The notes under the pieces: model-generated
Told to the model about the DNA's origin: nothing
Databases searched by the model: none
What the model saw: the letters and a program-made list of their open reading frames with translations, nothing else
Program-made: the position numbers and the translations under genes
In this document: in pieces, positions 36,127 to 46,196 of the stretch
Position numbering within the stretch: the stretch's first letter is position 1
How the letters are laid out: each line of letters starts with the position of its first letter
Source: an uncultured Clostridium sp.
GTDB lineage: Bacteria > Bacillota > Clostridia > TANB77 > CAG-508
Length of the DNA: 64,000 nt
Assembly (NCBI GenBank): GCA_902462295.1
Contig: CABQAZ010000001.1
Coordinates: 124,001 to 188,000, forward strand
Direction of reading: 5' to 3'

Positions 36127-37752
36127 ATGATAGAAAAGATGAAGAAAGTAGAGCAAAAAAACAAGTTTAATCTAAAAAATGTATTAGTTCAAACTATGAT
36201 TATAATGTTTTCAATATTTTTTTTTATAATATTAGTAAATACAATATTATTTAATAGAACAACTCAGATTAATTATAGTGTACATACAATGATTATATTA
36301 ACAATAATAGCGTATTCTATAATTTATTTACTATATAAATATAATAAATTTGAATTTAAATTTCCTAAAACATATCAAGTTGGACTAGTAATGGTAGCTA
36401 TATTTGTTATACAAATAATTTTAGCAAATTTGACATATGCTGACTGTGGATGGGACTGTGGAATAGTTGTTAGACAAGCTGTAAATTTATTAAATGGAGA
36501 AAACTTTGATACACATTATTTTGCAGTTTGTTCCAATAATATTGGAATATTGTTAATAAGCAAATATGTATTAAAATTTACAAGTTTATTTACAACAGCT
36601 ACTTTACAAAATGCTTTTTTTAGTATGATTATATTTAATATTGTTATGATTGATATATCTGCAGTATTGACATTTTATTTGTGTAAAAAATTACTAGGAA
36701 ATAAAAGTGCATATTTTTCATTATTATTTATTGTACCACTAATTTTGTTTTCACCATATATTATTGTACCATATACAGATACAATTACTATGTTATTTCC
36801 TATTGCAATTATGTATACATATGTTATAATTAAAGAGGAGAAAGAACCTGTAAAGAAAAATATATTAGCACTAATAGAGGGAATTTTGGTAGTAACAGGG
36901 TTCTTTATAAAACCAACTGCTATTATAATGATGATTGCTATTGCTATTATAGAATTATTACAAATAAATAAAACAAAAATTAAAGATAGTTTGGTAATTA
37001 TAGCGATGTTTGCAATTGGATGTATAATTTCATATACAGGATACAGCTATTTAAAAAATAAAAATTTAGGTTCATTAATTAGTGATGAGGATTATGAAAA
37101 ATACTCAATGTCATTTACACATTTTTTAAAGATGGGAATGAGTCAAACAGAAAGTGGAAACCCATTACCAACTAAAAATAAAACTTTGTATGGTAGTTAT
37201 TCAGAAAATGATGCTCTTACAACTCAAGGCATAATAGGAAAAGATGAAAAACAAAAGGAAAATTTACGAACCGTTAAAAAAAGACTGCAAGACTTTGGAA
37301 TAAAAGGATATATTAAGTTTTTATATAATAAAGCAAACTGGATATTATCTGATGGAACATTTTTTTATGGAGAAGAAGGAACGTTTTGGACATCTGAACA
37401 CTATAACAATAGTGAAATTGGAAAGTTTATACAAGAACTAATTAATAAAGATGATGTTAAATATCAAACGGTTACAGTTAATATAATGCAAACTTTATGG
37501 ATATTGATAATAATAGGTTTGGTATTTTCGTATAATAAAAAACAAGATAATAATTTTGCAATTTTAAAATTATCAATAATAGGAATAGTTATATTTTTAC
37601 TACTTTTTGAAGGAAGAGCAAGATATATTGTAAATCATTTACCAATTTTTATTATAATAGGAGTATGTGGAATTAAAAATAGTTTAAAAATTTTTGACCA
37701 CAAAGAAAAACTTTTATTAAAGGAAGGTGATAGAAATGAAGTTAAAAATTAA
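36127..37752 (+). CDS. Polytopic membrane protein, probable GT-C glycosyltransferase
   Basis: 541 residues with about eleven hydrophobic helices. The first large outer loop reads ADCGWDCGIVVRQAVNLL, an acidic loop placed like the catalytic Asp of GT39/GT-C enzymes. A soluble outer loop of about 120 residues (FTHFLKMGMSQTESGNPLP...) precedes the last helices. No exact family recognised. A polymerase (Wzy-like) role is an alternative since none is otherwise visible. The start is uncertain between ATG 36127 and 36139. Its end overlaps the muramidase gene by 17 bases. Confidence 0.7.
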   Translation: MIEKMKKVEQKNKFNLKNVLVQTMIIMFSIFFFIILVNTILFNRTTQINYSVHTMIILTIIAYSIIYLLYKYNKFEFKFPKTYQVGLVMVAIFVIQIILANLTYADCGWDCGIVVRQAVNLLNGENFDTHYFAVCSNNIGILLISKYVLKFTSLFTTATLQNAFFSMIIFNIVMIDISAVLTFYLCKKLLGNKSAYFSLLFIVPLILFSPYIIVPYTDTITMLFPIAIMYTYVIIKEEKEPVKKNILALIEGILVVTGFFIKPTAIIMMIAIAIIELLQINKTKIKDSLVIIAMFAIGCIISYTGYSYLKNKNLGSLISDEDYEKYSMSFTHFLKMGMSQTESGNPLPTKNKTLYGSYSENDALTTQGIIGKDEKQKENLRTVKKRLQDFGIKGYIKFLYNKANWILSDGTFFYGEEGTFWTSEHYNNSEIGKFIQELINKDDVKYQTVTVNIMQTLWILIIIGLVFSYNKKQDNNFAILKLSIIGIVIFLLLFEGRARYIVNHLPIFIIIGVCGIKNSLKIFDHKEKLLLKEGDRNEVKN

Positions 37753-40540
37753 AATTATATTTTGTTTTATGTTATTTTTGAGTATAATAGCTATTTTATC
37801 TATAACAGGAAAAGCAACAACAAATGTGAAATATGTATCACATTTAGATACATATTTAGATAATGCAATATTTGATAAAAATGGAATACATATAGAAGGA
37901 TGGAGATTATCAACAGAACCAAACTCAAAAATACAGGTTTTCATAGATGGACAAGAAGTGAGTGAAGATTGTATAAAATATTCATATAAATATGATTTAA
38001 TATCAATAGTAAAGGGATATGGAACATATGAAGAAAATCCAACTCCTAATTATGATATAGATATTCCAACAGAAGATATCAAAGATGGAAAACATAGTTT
38101 GCAAATACAATTTGTATTAGAAGATGGGACAGTATTAGAAAATATAGAAAAGAGTATTACAATACAAAAGGTTAAACATGCATCACATTTAGATACAAAT
38201 TTAGATAATGTAACATTTGATAAAAAAGGAATACATATTGAGGGATGGAAACTTGCAACAGAACCAAATACCAAAATAATAGTATTAATAGATGGACAAA
38301 AAGTAAATGAAGAATATACAAAATATTCATACAAATATGATTTAATATCATTAGTAGGAGGATATGGAACATATGAAGAAAATCCAACTCCTAATTATGA
38401 TATAGATATTCCAACAAAAGACATTAAAGACGGAAAACATAGTCTGCAAATACAATTTATATTAGAAGATGGAACAGTACTAGAAAATATAGAAAAAAAT
38501 ATCACAATACAAAAATTAAGATATGCATCACATTTAGACACAAATTTAGATAATGCAGCATTTGACAAAAAGGGAATACATATAGAAGGATGGAGGTTAG
38601 CAACAGAGCCAAATACAAAAATAATAGCATTAATAGATGGACAAAAAGTAAGTGAAGAATATACAAAATATTCATACAAATATGATTTAATATCAATAGT
38701 AAAAGGATATGGAACGTATGAAGAAAATCCAACTCCAAATTATGACATAGATATTCCAACAAAAGACATTAAAGACGGAAAACATAGTCTGCAAATACAA
38801 TTTATATTAGAAGATGGAACAGTACTAGAAAATATAGAAAAAAATATCACAATACAAAAATTAAGATATGCATCACATTTAGACACAAATTTAGATAATG
38901 CAGCATTTGACAAAAAGGGAATACATATAGAAGGATGGAGGTTAGCAACAGAGCCAAATACAAAAATAATAGCATTAATAGATGGACAAAAAGTAAGTGA
39001 AGAATATACAAAATATTCATACAAATATGATTTAATATCAATAGTAAAAGGATATGGAACATATGAAGAAAATCCAACACCAAATTATGATATAGATATT
39101 CCGACAAAAGATATCAAAGATGGAAAACATAAATTACAAATACAATTTGTACTAGAAGATGGAACAGTACTAGAAAATATAGAAAAGAGTATCACAATAC
39201 AAAAATTAAGATATGCATCACATTTAGATACGAATTTAGATAATGCAACATTTGACAAAAAAGGAATACATATAGAAGGATGGAAGTTAGCAACAGAACC
39301 AAATACAAAAATAATAGCATTAATAGATGGACAGAAAGTAAGTGAAGAATATACAAAATATTCATATAAATATGATTTGATATCATTAGTAAGTGGATAT
39401 GGAACATATGAAGAAAATCCAACACCAAATTATGATATAGATATTCCGACAAAAGATATTAAAGATGGTAAACACAGTCTACAAATACAATTCGTATTAG
39501 AAGATGGAACGGTTTTAGAAAATACTACAAAAACTATATATATTGATAAATCAATAAAATCACTTTTACAAATAGATACTAATCTAAGAGAACTAGTATT
39601 TAATGAAAGAAAATCAATACATATAGAAGGATGGAAACTTGCAACAGATGCAAATACTAAATTAATAGTATTTTTAGATGGGCAAAGAATAAGTGATGAT
39701 CATATAAAATATTCATATAAATACGATTTAATATCAATAGTAAAAGGATATGGAACATATGAAGAAAACCCAATGCCAAATTATGATATTGATATACCAG
39801 TAGAAGAATTAACAAAACAAAATCATAGTATGCAAATAAAATTCGTAACAGAAGATGAAAAAACTATTTTAAAAAATGTAGAATTTGTAGTCAACTATGG
39901 TGGCAAATATAAAGGAATAGATGTTAGTTCACACAATGGAGTAATTGATTGGAATGGTGTGAAACAATCAGGAATAGATTTTGCAATGATAAGAATTGGG
40001 TATAGAGGATATAGAAGCGGAAAAATAGTTATAGATGAACAAGCTCTATATAATATAAGAGAAGCAAAAGCAAGAGGAATAAAAATAGGAATATACTTCT
40101 TTACACAAGCTGTAAATTTTGAAGAAGCACAAGAAGAAGCACTATGGACAGTAAGTCAATTACACCAAAATCATATATATATAGATTATCCAATTGCAAT
40201 AGATACTGAAGACTCAGGAGCAAGAAAAAATGGATATCTTCCAGGAAGAGCTGATTTGATTGATAACCAAACAAGGACTACTGTTTGTAGAGCATTTTCA
40301 GATATAATAAAGTATTATGGATATACACCAGCTGTATATGCAAGTTCAGATTGGTTTAATAATAAATTAAAATTTTCAGATATTCAGTGTTATGATATTT
40401 GGCTTGCACATTATACATATGATGAAAACATATTATCTAATTTTAAAGGAGAATATCAAATATGGCAATATACAGATTCAGGGCAAGTTTTAGGGATATC
40501 AACTAAAGTGGATATGAATGTGTGTTATAAAAAATATTAA
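37736..40540 (+). CDS. Secreted GH25 muramidase with six repeat domains
   Basis: 934 residues from ATG 37736 (AAGGAAGGTGA upstream). N-terminal signal or anchor helix (about 4-24), then six repeats of about 115 residues (33 to about 720), each with GIHIEGWKLATEPNTKI, YDLISIVKGYGTYEENP and PNYDIDIP. The C-terminal GH25 domain (725-934) has GIDVSSHNG with Asp729 and IDTED with the catalytic Asp823-x-Glu825 pair, so it should cut peptidoglycan glycan strands. The repeats look like Ig-type beta-sandwiches and probably bind glycan. The next gene carries the same repeat. Confidence 0.93.
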   Translation: MKLKIKIIFCFMLFLSIIAILSITGKATTNVKYVSHLDTYLDNAIFDKNGIHIEGWRLSTEPNSKIQVFIDGQEVSEDCIKYSYKYDLISIVKGYGTYEENPTPNYDIDIPTEDIKDGKHSLQIQFVLEDGTVLENIEKSITIQKVKHASHLDTNLDNVTFDKKGIHIEGWKLATEPNTKIIVLIDGQKVNEEYTKYSYKYDLISLVGGYGTYEENPTPNYDIDIPTKDIKDGKHSLQIQFILEDGTVLENIEKNITIQKLRYASHLDTNLDNAAFDKKGIHIEGWRLATEPNTKIIALIDGQKVSEEYTKYSYKYDLISIVKGYGTYEENPTPNYDIDIPTKDIKDGKHSLQIQFILEDGTVLENIEKNITIQKLRYASHLDTNLDNAAFDKKGIHIEGWRLATEPNTKIIALIDGQKVSEEYTKYSYKYDLISIVKGYGTYEENPTPNYDIDIPTKDIKDGKHKLQIQFVLEDGTVLENIEKSITIQKLRYASHLDTNLDNATFDKKGIHIEGWKLATEPNTKIIALIDGQKVSEEYTKYSYKYDLISLVSGYGTYEENPTPNYDIDIPTKDIKDGKHSLQIQFVLEDGTVLENTTKTIYIDKSIKSLLQIDTNLRELVFNERKSIHIEGWKLATDANTKLIVFLDGQRISDDHIKYSYKYDLISIVKGYGTYEENPMPNYDIDIPVEELTKQNHSMQIKFVTEDEKTILKNVEFVVNYGGKYKGIDVSSHNGVIDWNGVKQSGIDFAMIRIGYRGYRSGKIVIDEQALYNIREAKARGIKIGIYFFTQAVNFEEAQEEALWTVSQLHQNHIYIDYPIAIDTEDSGARKNGYLPGRADLIDNQTRTTVCRAFSDIIKYYGYTPAVYASSDWFNNKLKFSDIQCYDIWLAHYTYDENILSNFKGEYQIWQYTDSGQVLGISTKVDMNVCYKKY
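37832..39904 (+). repeat. Six in-frame 345-bp coding repeats
   Basis: Units of 115 codons begin near 37832, 38177, 38522, 38867, 39212 and 39557. Bases 38402-38715 equal 38747-39060 at every position by eye (about 314 bases), while the outer units are more diverged, so the middle arose by recent unit duplication. Confidence 0.9.
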
Positions 40541-40554
40541 GAGGATAAATAAAT

Positions 40555-42831
40555 ATGAAAAAATCAAAAAAAATTTTAGCTATATTGTTGATAATAAATA
40601 GTGTTTTAATAAACCATATATCTTTTGCATTGGACAACATTTTAGAAAGAGCTACACAAAGGTCTGCATGGCATATAGATACAAATTTAAAACAGACTTT
40701 TTATAAAGAAAATGGAATACATATAGAGGGATGGAAACTTTCAACTGAGACGGGAAGTAAGATTATAGTTTCAGTGGATGAAAAAGAAATAAGCCAAGAT
40801 TATATAAAATATTCATATAAGTATGATTTAATATCAATAGTAAAAGGATACGGAACATATGAAGAAAATCCAATGCCTAATTTTGATATTGATATAGATA
40901 TAGTAAAGGAAAATATAACTGAAGGAAAGCATAAATTAAAAATTGAACTAAAAAACTCAGATGAAACATTAACTTTACAGTCCCAAGAAGAAGAAATTAA
41001 CATTTCTAGAAATATAAAATATGCATTGCAAATAGATACAAAGCTTGAAGGTGCGACTTTTGGAAAAAATGGAATAATAATAAATGGATGGAAATTAGCA
41101 ACAGAAGCAAATACTAAAGTAGTTGCAAGAATAGATGGAGAAGTAGTAGAAGACACAAAAATAGATATGTATTATGCATATGACTTAATATCAATAATAG
41201 GTGGATATGGAACATATGAAGAAAATCCTACTCCTAATTATAAAATAAATATTCCAACTAAAAAGTTAACAGAAGGAAAACATGTAATAAAAGTACAGTT
41301 AGTTACATTTGATGATATAGTACTAAAAGAAGAACAAAATAATATAATAATAGATACTTCAATAAAACATGCAATGCATATAGATACAAATGTAGAAGGA
41401 ATGTGTTGGAAACCAAACGGAATAGAAATAAAAGGATGGAAACTAGCAACTGAACCAAATACAAAAATAAATATTTGTATAGAAGATAGAAAAATTGAAA
41501 ATTTGGAGATAAAAACATATTATGCATATGATTTAATATCAATAGTAAAAGGATATGGAACATATGAAGAAAATCCTACACCTAATTTTACAGTTAATAT
41601 ACCTGTAACAGAATTTAAAGATACAGACAGTACTCTAAAAATTCAAATGACAACAGAAGATGGTAAGATATTAGAAGAAAGAACACACACAATAGTTAAT
41701 TTAAAAACAAGAATGCATGTTGAAACACCATATGATAGAACAAAAATTACAAATTCAGTACATAGTGTGTCAGGTTGGGTAATGACAACAGAAGAAAATG
41801 CTAAAATAAGAGTTTTAATAGATGGAAGATACCTTGATGGAGAAGCTAAAAGAACAGATAGAAAAGATGTATTAAATGCGATAAAAGGCTATGGAGATGA
41901 AAATACAAATGCATTACCAGGCTTTGAATTTTCAATAGACTTTTCAAAATATGATTTAGGATTACATCAAATTGCGGTAAGAGTAGAAAATCAAAATGGA
42001 AAAATTGTAGGTGAAGAAGTAATATATGTTTGGTTAAGAAGTACTATTATATATGATGAGGGAACATACGGTGATAGTGGATTAACAAAAGCAGGAAATC
42101 CATATGGTTCAAAACTACAGTATTATCGTTATGGAAATGGAGAAAATGTATTTTTTGCAACATTTACAGTACATGGGTTTGAAGATAATTGGAACAATGA
42201 TGGGGAAGCATTAGTTAATATAGCAAATAAATTTTATGATGATTTAAAAAAGAACCATAACAATAATTTTGAACTTGCTGATAAATGGACAATATATATA
42301 TTACCAGAAATAAACCCAGATGGAAGAAAATTAGGAACAGGTAGCAATGGTCCAGGAAGAACAACATTATTTAGTCAAGCACCTAATAATAAAGGAATAG
42401 ATTTAAACAGATGTTGGAAAAATTCTGGTTTTAGAGCAAATGAAAATTCAAGAAATTATGCAGGAACAGCACCATATCAAGCCTATGAAGCACAAGCATT
42501 AAGGGACTTTTTAATAACACATAAATCTAAAAATGGACAAACAGTACTAGTAGATTTACATGGATGGCTAGAACAATTAATAGGTGACAGAGAAATTGGA
42601 ATGTATTATGCAGTACAATTCCCAAATGCCCATGGAAGGTCATTAGACAGATATGGAGATGGATATATAATAAATTGGGCAAGAACTGCATTAGCAAGCA
42701 ATGGAAGAATTGCAAAAACATCATTAATTGAATTGCCAAGAAATGTATATAGTAATAAAGATGCTGAAAATCAAAAATTAGCAGAAAGATATATACAAGC
42801 AACATTATCAATGCTTCATGGAATAAATTAG
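40555..42831 (+). CDS. Secreted M14-type zinc carboxypeptidase with shared repeats
   Basis: 758 residues. Signal peptide 1-26 or so, three repeats clearly related to those of the preceding muramidase (about 40-150, 155-265, 270-380), a fourth divergent one (about 385-495: VSGWVMTTEENAKIRVLIDG), then a peptidase M14 domain. Zinc ligands His540 and Glu543 (HGFE) and His669 (DLHG), Arg619 in DLNRCW and catalytic Glu726 in SLIELPR are visible. Given its partner, the target is probably the peptide stem of peptidoglycan, but that is inference. It follows the muramidase by 14 bases. Confidence 0.9.
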   Translation: MKKSKKILAILLIINSVLINHISFALDNILERATQRSAWHIDTNLKQTFYKENGIHIEGWKLSTETGSKIIVSVDEKEISQDYIKYSYKYDLISIVKGYGTYEENPMPNFDIDIDIVKENITEGKHKLKIELKNSDETLTLQSQEEEINISRNIKYALQIDTKLEGATFGKNGIIINGWKLATEANTKVVARIDGEVVEDTKIDMYYAYDLISIIGGYGTYEENPTPNYKINIPTKKLTEGKHVIKVQLVTFDDIVLKEEQNNIIIDTSIKHAMHIDTNVEGMCWKPNGIEIKGWKLATEPNTKINICIEDRKIENLEIKTYYAYDLISIVKGYGTYEENPTPNFTVNIPVTEFKDTDSTLKIQMTTEDGKILEERTHTIVNLKTRMHVETPYDRTKITNSVHSVSGWVMTTEENAKIRVLIDGRYLDGEAKRTDRKDVLNAIKGYGDENTNALPGFEFSIDFSKYDLGLHQIAVRVENQNGKIVGEEVIYVWLRSTIIYDEGTYGDSGLTKAGNPYGSKLQYYRYGNGENVFFATFTVHGFEDNWNNDGEALVNIANKFYDDLKKNHNNNFELADKWTIYILPEINPDGRKLGTGSNGPGRTTLFSQAPNNKGIDLNRCWKNSGFRANENSRNYAGTAPYQAYEAQALRDFLITHKSKNGQTVLVDLHGWLEQLIGDREIGMYYAVQFPNAHGRSLDRYGDGYIINWARTALASNGRIAKTSLIELPRNVYSNKDAENQKLAERYIQATLSMLHGIN

Positions 42832-42846
42832 AGAGAGTTGATAAAT

Positions 42847-43524
42847 ATGAAAAAAATTATTATAGTAATATTTGGTATAGTAATAATTATTGGATTAGGA
42901 GTAGTTGGATATTTAAAACAAAAACCTAGTAATGAAATTTCCAAAGAAGAAGTAAAAGATTTAAAAGAAGATATAGGCGTAAGTGGGGATACTGATTTAT
43001 ATCAAATTCAAACAGAGTATGATGGAAACAAAACTCTAGATATAAAACCAGAAATACAATATAAAGTAGCATTTGCGGGAATAATAGAACAAAAAGTTCC
43101 AGAACTTGAAAATGTAGATACTATTTTTAATAAAAACTATCCTAAAAATTATGGAATATGGATTGATAGTACTAGTAGAGAAAAGTTTTTAGCAATGTTA
43201 AAAGAAAATTCAGATAATGAATATGAAATAACAGAAGAAGGGTTTTTGAAAATAAAAAAAGAAAATAACCCAACAGATATTGATAATTCATTAAAAGAAA
43301 TGATACAAAGTAATAAGAAATATATAATAACAATATCAGGAATTTATTATGAAATAGATAGAGTAACTGGTGAAATATTGGATAATTTTTATGAAGATAT
43401 GGATCCATTGCAAGCGACTAAAAGTGTAGACAACAAAGATGATTTAATTATTTTTTTAACAACAAATACAGAAAAAAAACTTAAAACAAAAGAAATATTA
43501 TATGAACTAATATCATATAAGTAG
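42847..43524 (+). CDS. Membrane-anchored protein of unknown function
   Basis: 225 residues from ATG 42847; a TTG at 42838 is in frame but directly abuts GAGAGAG. One N-terminal helix (about 2-22), then a hydrophilic domain with DTDLYQIQTEYDGN and a Lys/Glu-rich C-terminal half. No domain recognised. It is the last gene of the long glycan run and is followed by a terminator. Confidence 0.65.
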   Translation: MKKIIIVIFGIVIIIGLGVVGYLKQKPSNEISKEEVKDLKEDIGVSGDTDLYQIQTEYDGNKTLDIKPEIQYKVAFAGIIEQKVPELENVDTIFNKNYPKNYGIWIDSTSREKFLAMLKENSDNEYEITEEGFLKIKKENNPTDIDNSLKEMIQSNKKYIITISGIYYEIDRVTGEILDNFYEDMDPLQATKSVDNKDDLIIFLTTNTEKKLKTKEILYELISYK

Positions 43525-43527
43525 AAT

Positions 43528-43556
43528 AAATAGACTGTTAAACTACAGTCTATTTT
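43528..43556 (+). terminator. Terminator of the glycan locus
   Basis: An 11-bp stem (43528-43538 with 43545-43555) with a TAAACT loop; the 3' arm ends in a short T tract. Placed 4 bases after the last gene of the run. Confidence 0.75.
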
Positions 43557-43568
43557 CATGAAAAATGG

Positions 43569-43597
43569 TTGAAATTATTGTCGTTTAGTGATACAAT
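43569..43597 (+). promoter_or_regulatory. Predicted promoter for galE
   Basis: TTGAAA at 43569-43574, 17 bases, TACAAT at 43592-43597, 56 bases before the galE start. Confidence 0.65.
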
Positions 43598-43652
43598 ACA
43601 AATGCTAAAAAATGAGACATATATATAAATAAAAAGAAAGAAGGAAAAAATA

Positions 43653-44660
43653 ATGTCAATATTAGTAACAGGTGGTGCAGGATATATAGGAAGCCACACA
43701 GCAGTAGAACTATTAAAAGCAGGAAGAGAAATAGTAATAATAGACAACTTTTCAAACAGTAAACCAGAAGTATTAGAAAACATCAAAAAAATAACAGGAA
43801 AAGACTTTAAATTTTATGAAGTAGACTATTTAAACAGAAGTTCATTAGCAAAAGTATTTGAAGAAAATGATATAGAAGCGGTATTAAATTTTGCTGGATA
43901 TAAAGCTGTTGGAGAATCAGTACAAAAGCCATTAGAATATTATGAAAATAACATATCAGGAGCAATAGTACTATTAGAAACAATGAGAAAATACAATGTA
44001 AAAAAATTTATATTTAGCTCATCAGCAACAGTATATGGAGAACCAGAAAAAATTCCTTTAACAGAAGAATGCAAAACAGGAGGAACAACAAATCCATATG
44101 GAACAACAAAACTATTCATAGAGCAAATATTACAAGACTTATATAAATCAGATAATACATGGAATATAGCAATATTGAGATATTTCAATCCAGTAGGAGC
44201 ACATGAAAGTGGATTAATAGGAGAAGAGCCACAAGGGATACCAAATAATCTAATGCCATATGTAGTAAGAGTTGCATCAGGACAACTAGAGCAATTATCA
44301 GTATTTGGAAATGACTATAATACACCAGATGGAACAGGAGTAAGAGACTATATCCATGTAGTTGATTTAGCAAAAGGTCATATAAAAGCACTAGAAAAAC
44401 TAGAAAAAGAAGAAAAAGGAATATACATATACAATTTGGGAACAGGAACTGGATATAGTGTTTTAGATATGGTAAAAGCATTTGAAAAATCAACAGGAAA
44501 AACGGTAAAATATAAAATTGCACCAAGAAGAGCAGGAGATATAGCAACATGTTATTCGAATCCAGAAAAAGCGAAAATCGAACTTGGATGGAAAGCTGAA
44601 AAAACATTAGAAGACATGTGTAAAGATTCTTGGAAATATATACAAAATCAAAATAAATAG
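43653..44660 (+). CDS. galE: UDP-glucose 4-epimerase
   Basis: Interconverts UDP-glucose and UDP-galactose using bound NAD. 335 residues, normal size. VTGGAGYIGSHT binds NAD; the catalytic Ser-Ser-Ala-Thr (SSSATVYGEP) and YxxxK motif (YGTTK) are present, as are LRYFNPVGAH and GVRDYIHVVDLA. Supplies UDP-galactose for Glf at 34994. GAAAGAAGG precedes the ATG. Confidence 0.98.
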   Translation: MSILVTGGAGYIGSHTAVELLKAGREIVIIDNFSNSKPEVLENIKKITGKDFKFYEVDYLNRSSLAKVFEENDIEAVLNFAGYKAVGESVQKPLEYYENNISGAIVLLETMRKYNVKKFIFSSSATVYGEPEKIPLTEECKTGGTTNPYGTTKLFIEQILQDLYKSDNTWNIAILRYFNPVGAHESGLIGEEPQGIPNNLMPYVVRVASGQLEQLSVFGNDYNTPDGTGVRDYIHVVDLAKGHIKALEKLEKEEKGIYIYNLGTGTGYSVLDMVKAFEKSTGKTVKYKIAPRRAGDIATCYSNPEKAKIELGWKAEKTLEDMCKDSWKYIQNQNK

Positions 44661-44695
44661 TTATTAACAAAAGCAGAAAACAAGAGGTGTAATAA

Positions 44696-46177
44696 ATGAA
44701 GAAAAGAATAGCATGTATAGTCATCGTAATATGCCTTTTAATAGCATTTGGAGCAACAGTTACAGTTGATTGGTTATATGAAACATTTGGACATTTATCA
44801 ATGGATGAAATAGTCTTCCATTTAAAAGTACCAATACAAGGAACTAATACAGATATAATATTTACATTTATGAAACAGTGTTTATGGAAAGTAATATTAC
44901 CAACAGCAATAATAGCATTTGCACTAATATATCCAATGGTAAAAGACATAAAATTAATACATGAAATACATACATCAGAAAGAAGAAGAACTGTAGTTGT
45001 AAGCCTAACTATATCTATATTAATATTAATTGTTAGTATAGATAAAATAATTGAAACAACAGATATAAAAGAATATATAGAAAATCAAACACATGATTCG
45101 AACTTTATTGCAAAAGAATATGTAAGACCAGAAAAAAATAATATAGAATTTCCAGAAGAAAAGAGAAATTTGATATATATTTTTCTAGAATCAATGGAAA
45201 CAACATATTATTCAGTACAAGATGGAGGATTATCACAATATGATTTAATGCCAGAAATATCAAGACTTGCGAAAGAAAATACTAATTTCTCAGATACAGA
45301 TAAATTAGGTGGAGCATATACATTATATGGAACAACATGGACTGTTGGAGCAATGACAGCACAAACAGCAGGTATTCCTTTAAAACTTAGTATAGAAGAT
45401 AATGCGATGGGAGAATATAGTACATTTTTAGGAGGAGCATATAGTATAGGACAAGTACTACAAAAGAGTGGATATCATAATTATTTATTACTAGGTTCTG
45501 ATGCAACATTTGGTGGAAGAAGAAATTTATTTGAACAACATGGAAATTATGAAATATGGGATTTTGAATCAGCAAGAGCTGAAAATAAAGCAGATGAACA
45601 GATTTGGTGGGGATTTACAGATGACCAATTATTTGAGTATGCTAAAGAAAAAGTATCTTATTTAGCAGAACAAGATGAGCCATTTAATTTTACAATGTTA
45701 ACAGCAGATACACATTTTCCAGATGGATATAAATGTAGAGATTGTCCAAACAAATGGGATGAACAATATAAAAATGTAATATCTTGTTCAAGTAAAAAAG
45801 TAGGAGATTTTATAAAATGGTTACAAAAACAAGATTATTATGATAATACAACGATTGTAATATCTGGAGATCATTTAACAATGCAATCAAACTTTTTTGA
45901 ATTAGAAGAGGGACAAGATTATCAAAAAAAGGTTGTTAATCTTATAATAAATCCAGCAATAGAAGCTGAAGATACTAATAGAATATATTCAACTATGGAT
46001 TTATATCCTACAACATTAGCATCATTAGGTGCAAATATTGAGGGGAATAAATTAGGACTTGGAACTAATTTGTTTTCAAGTGAAGAAACACTTATAGAAA
46101 AATACGGATTAGAGTATGTTAATAATGAATTAATGAAAATTTCAAGATTTTATAATAATAATATATTAGTAAAATAG
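44696..46177 (+). CDS. LTA-synthase/MdoB-family phosphoglycerol transferase
   Basis: 493 residues: about three N-terminal helices (4-22, 61-82, 100-118) and an extracytoplasmic alkaline-phosphatase-fold domain. ESMETTYY and YGTTWTVGAM hold the metal-binding Glu and nucleophilic Thr of this family; TADTHFPDGY and SGDHLTMQ provide further metal ligands. Classical LtaS has five helices and is longer, so it may transfer glycerol phosphate onto a glycan rather than make lipoteichoic acid. It lies 35 bases after galE, with GAGGTG before the ATG. Confidence 0.88.
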   Translation: MKKRIACIVIVICLLIAFGATVTVDWLYETFGHLSMDEIVFHLKVPIQGTNTDIIFTFMKQCLWKVILPTAIIAFALIYPMVKDIKLIHEIHTSERRRTVVVSLTISILILIVSIDKIIETTDIKEYIENQTHDSNFIAKEYVRPEKNNIEFPEEKRNLIYIFLESMETTYYSVQDGGLSQYDLMPEISRLAKENTNFSDTDKLGGAYTLYGTTWTVGAMTAQTAGIPLKLSIEDNAMGEYSTFLGGAYSIGQVLQKSGYHNYLLLGSDATFGGRRNLFEQHGNYEIWDFESARAENKADEQIWWGFTDDQLFEYAKEKVSYLAEQDEPFNFTMLTADTHFPDGYKCRDCPNKWDEQYKNVISCSSKKVGDFIKWLQKQDYYDNTTIVISGDHLTMQSNFFELEEGQDYQKKVVNLIINPAIEAEDTNRIYSTMDLYPTTLASLGANIEGNKLGLGTNLFSSEETLIEKYGLEYVNNELMKISRFYNNNILVK

Positions 46178-46196
46178 AATTAGAAAGGAGCAAAAC

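Noticed and set aside
38050..39452. Series of near-identical minus-strand frames spaced 345 bases apart
   Set aside because: They arise only because the coding repeats of the muramidase are duplicated; they are shadows, not a gene family.
37832..39904. Regular direct repeats considered as a possible CRISPR array
   Set aside because: The units are 345 bp, in frame and coding, with no spacer structure and no cas genes.
44185..44949. 254-codon minus-strand frame across the galE and LTA-synthase-like genes
   Set aside because: Covers parts of two clear + strand genes and their gap; the product is a Leu/Phe run typical of antisense translation here, with no start signal.
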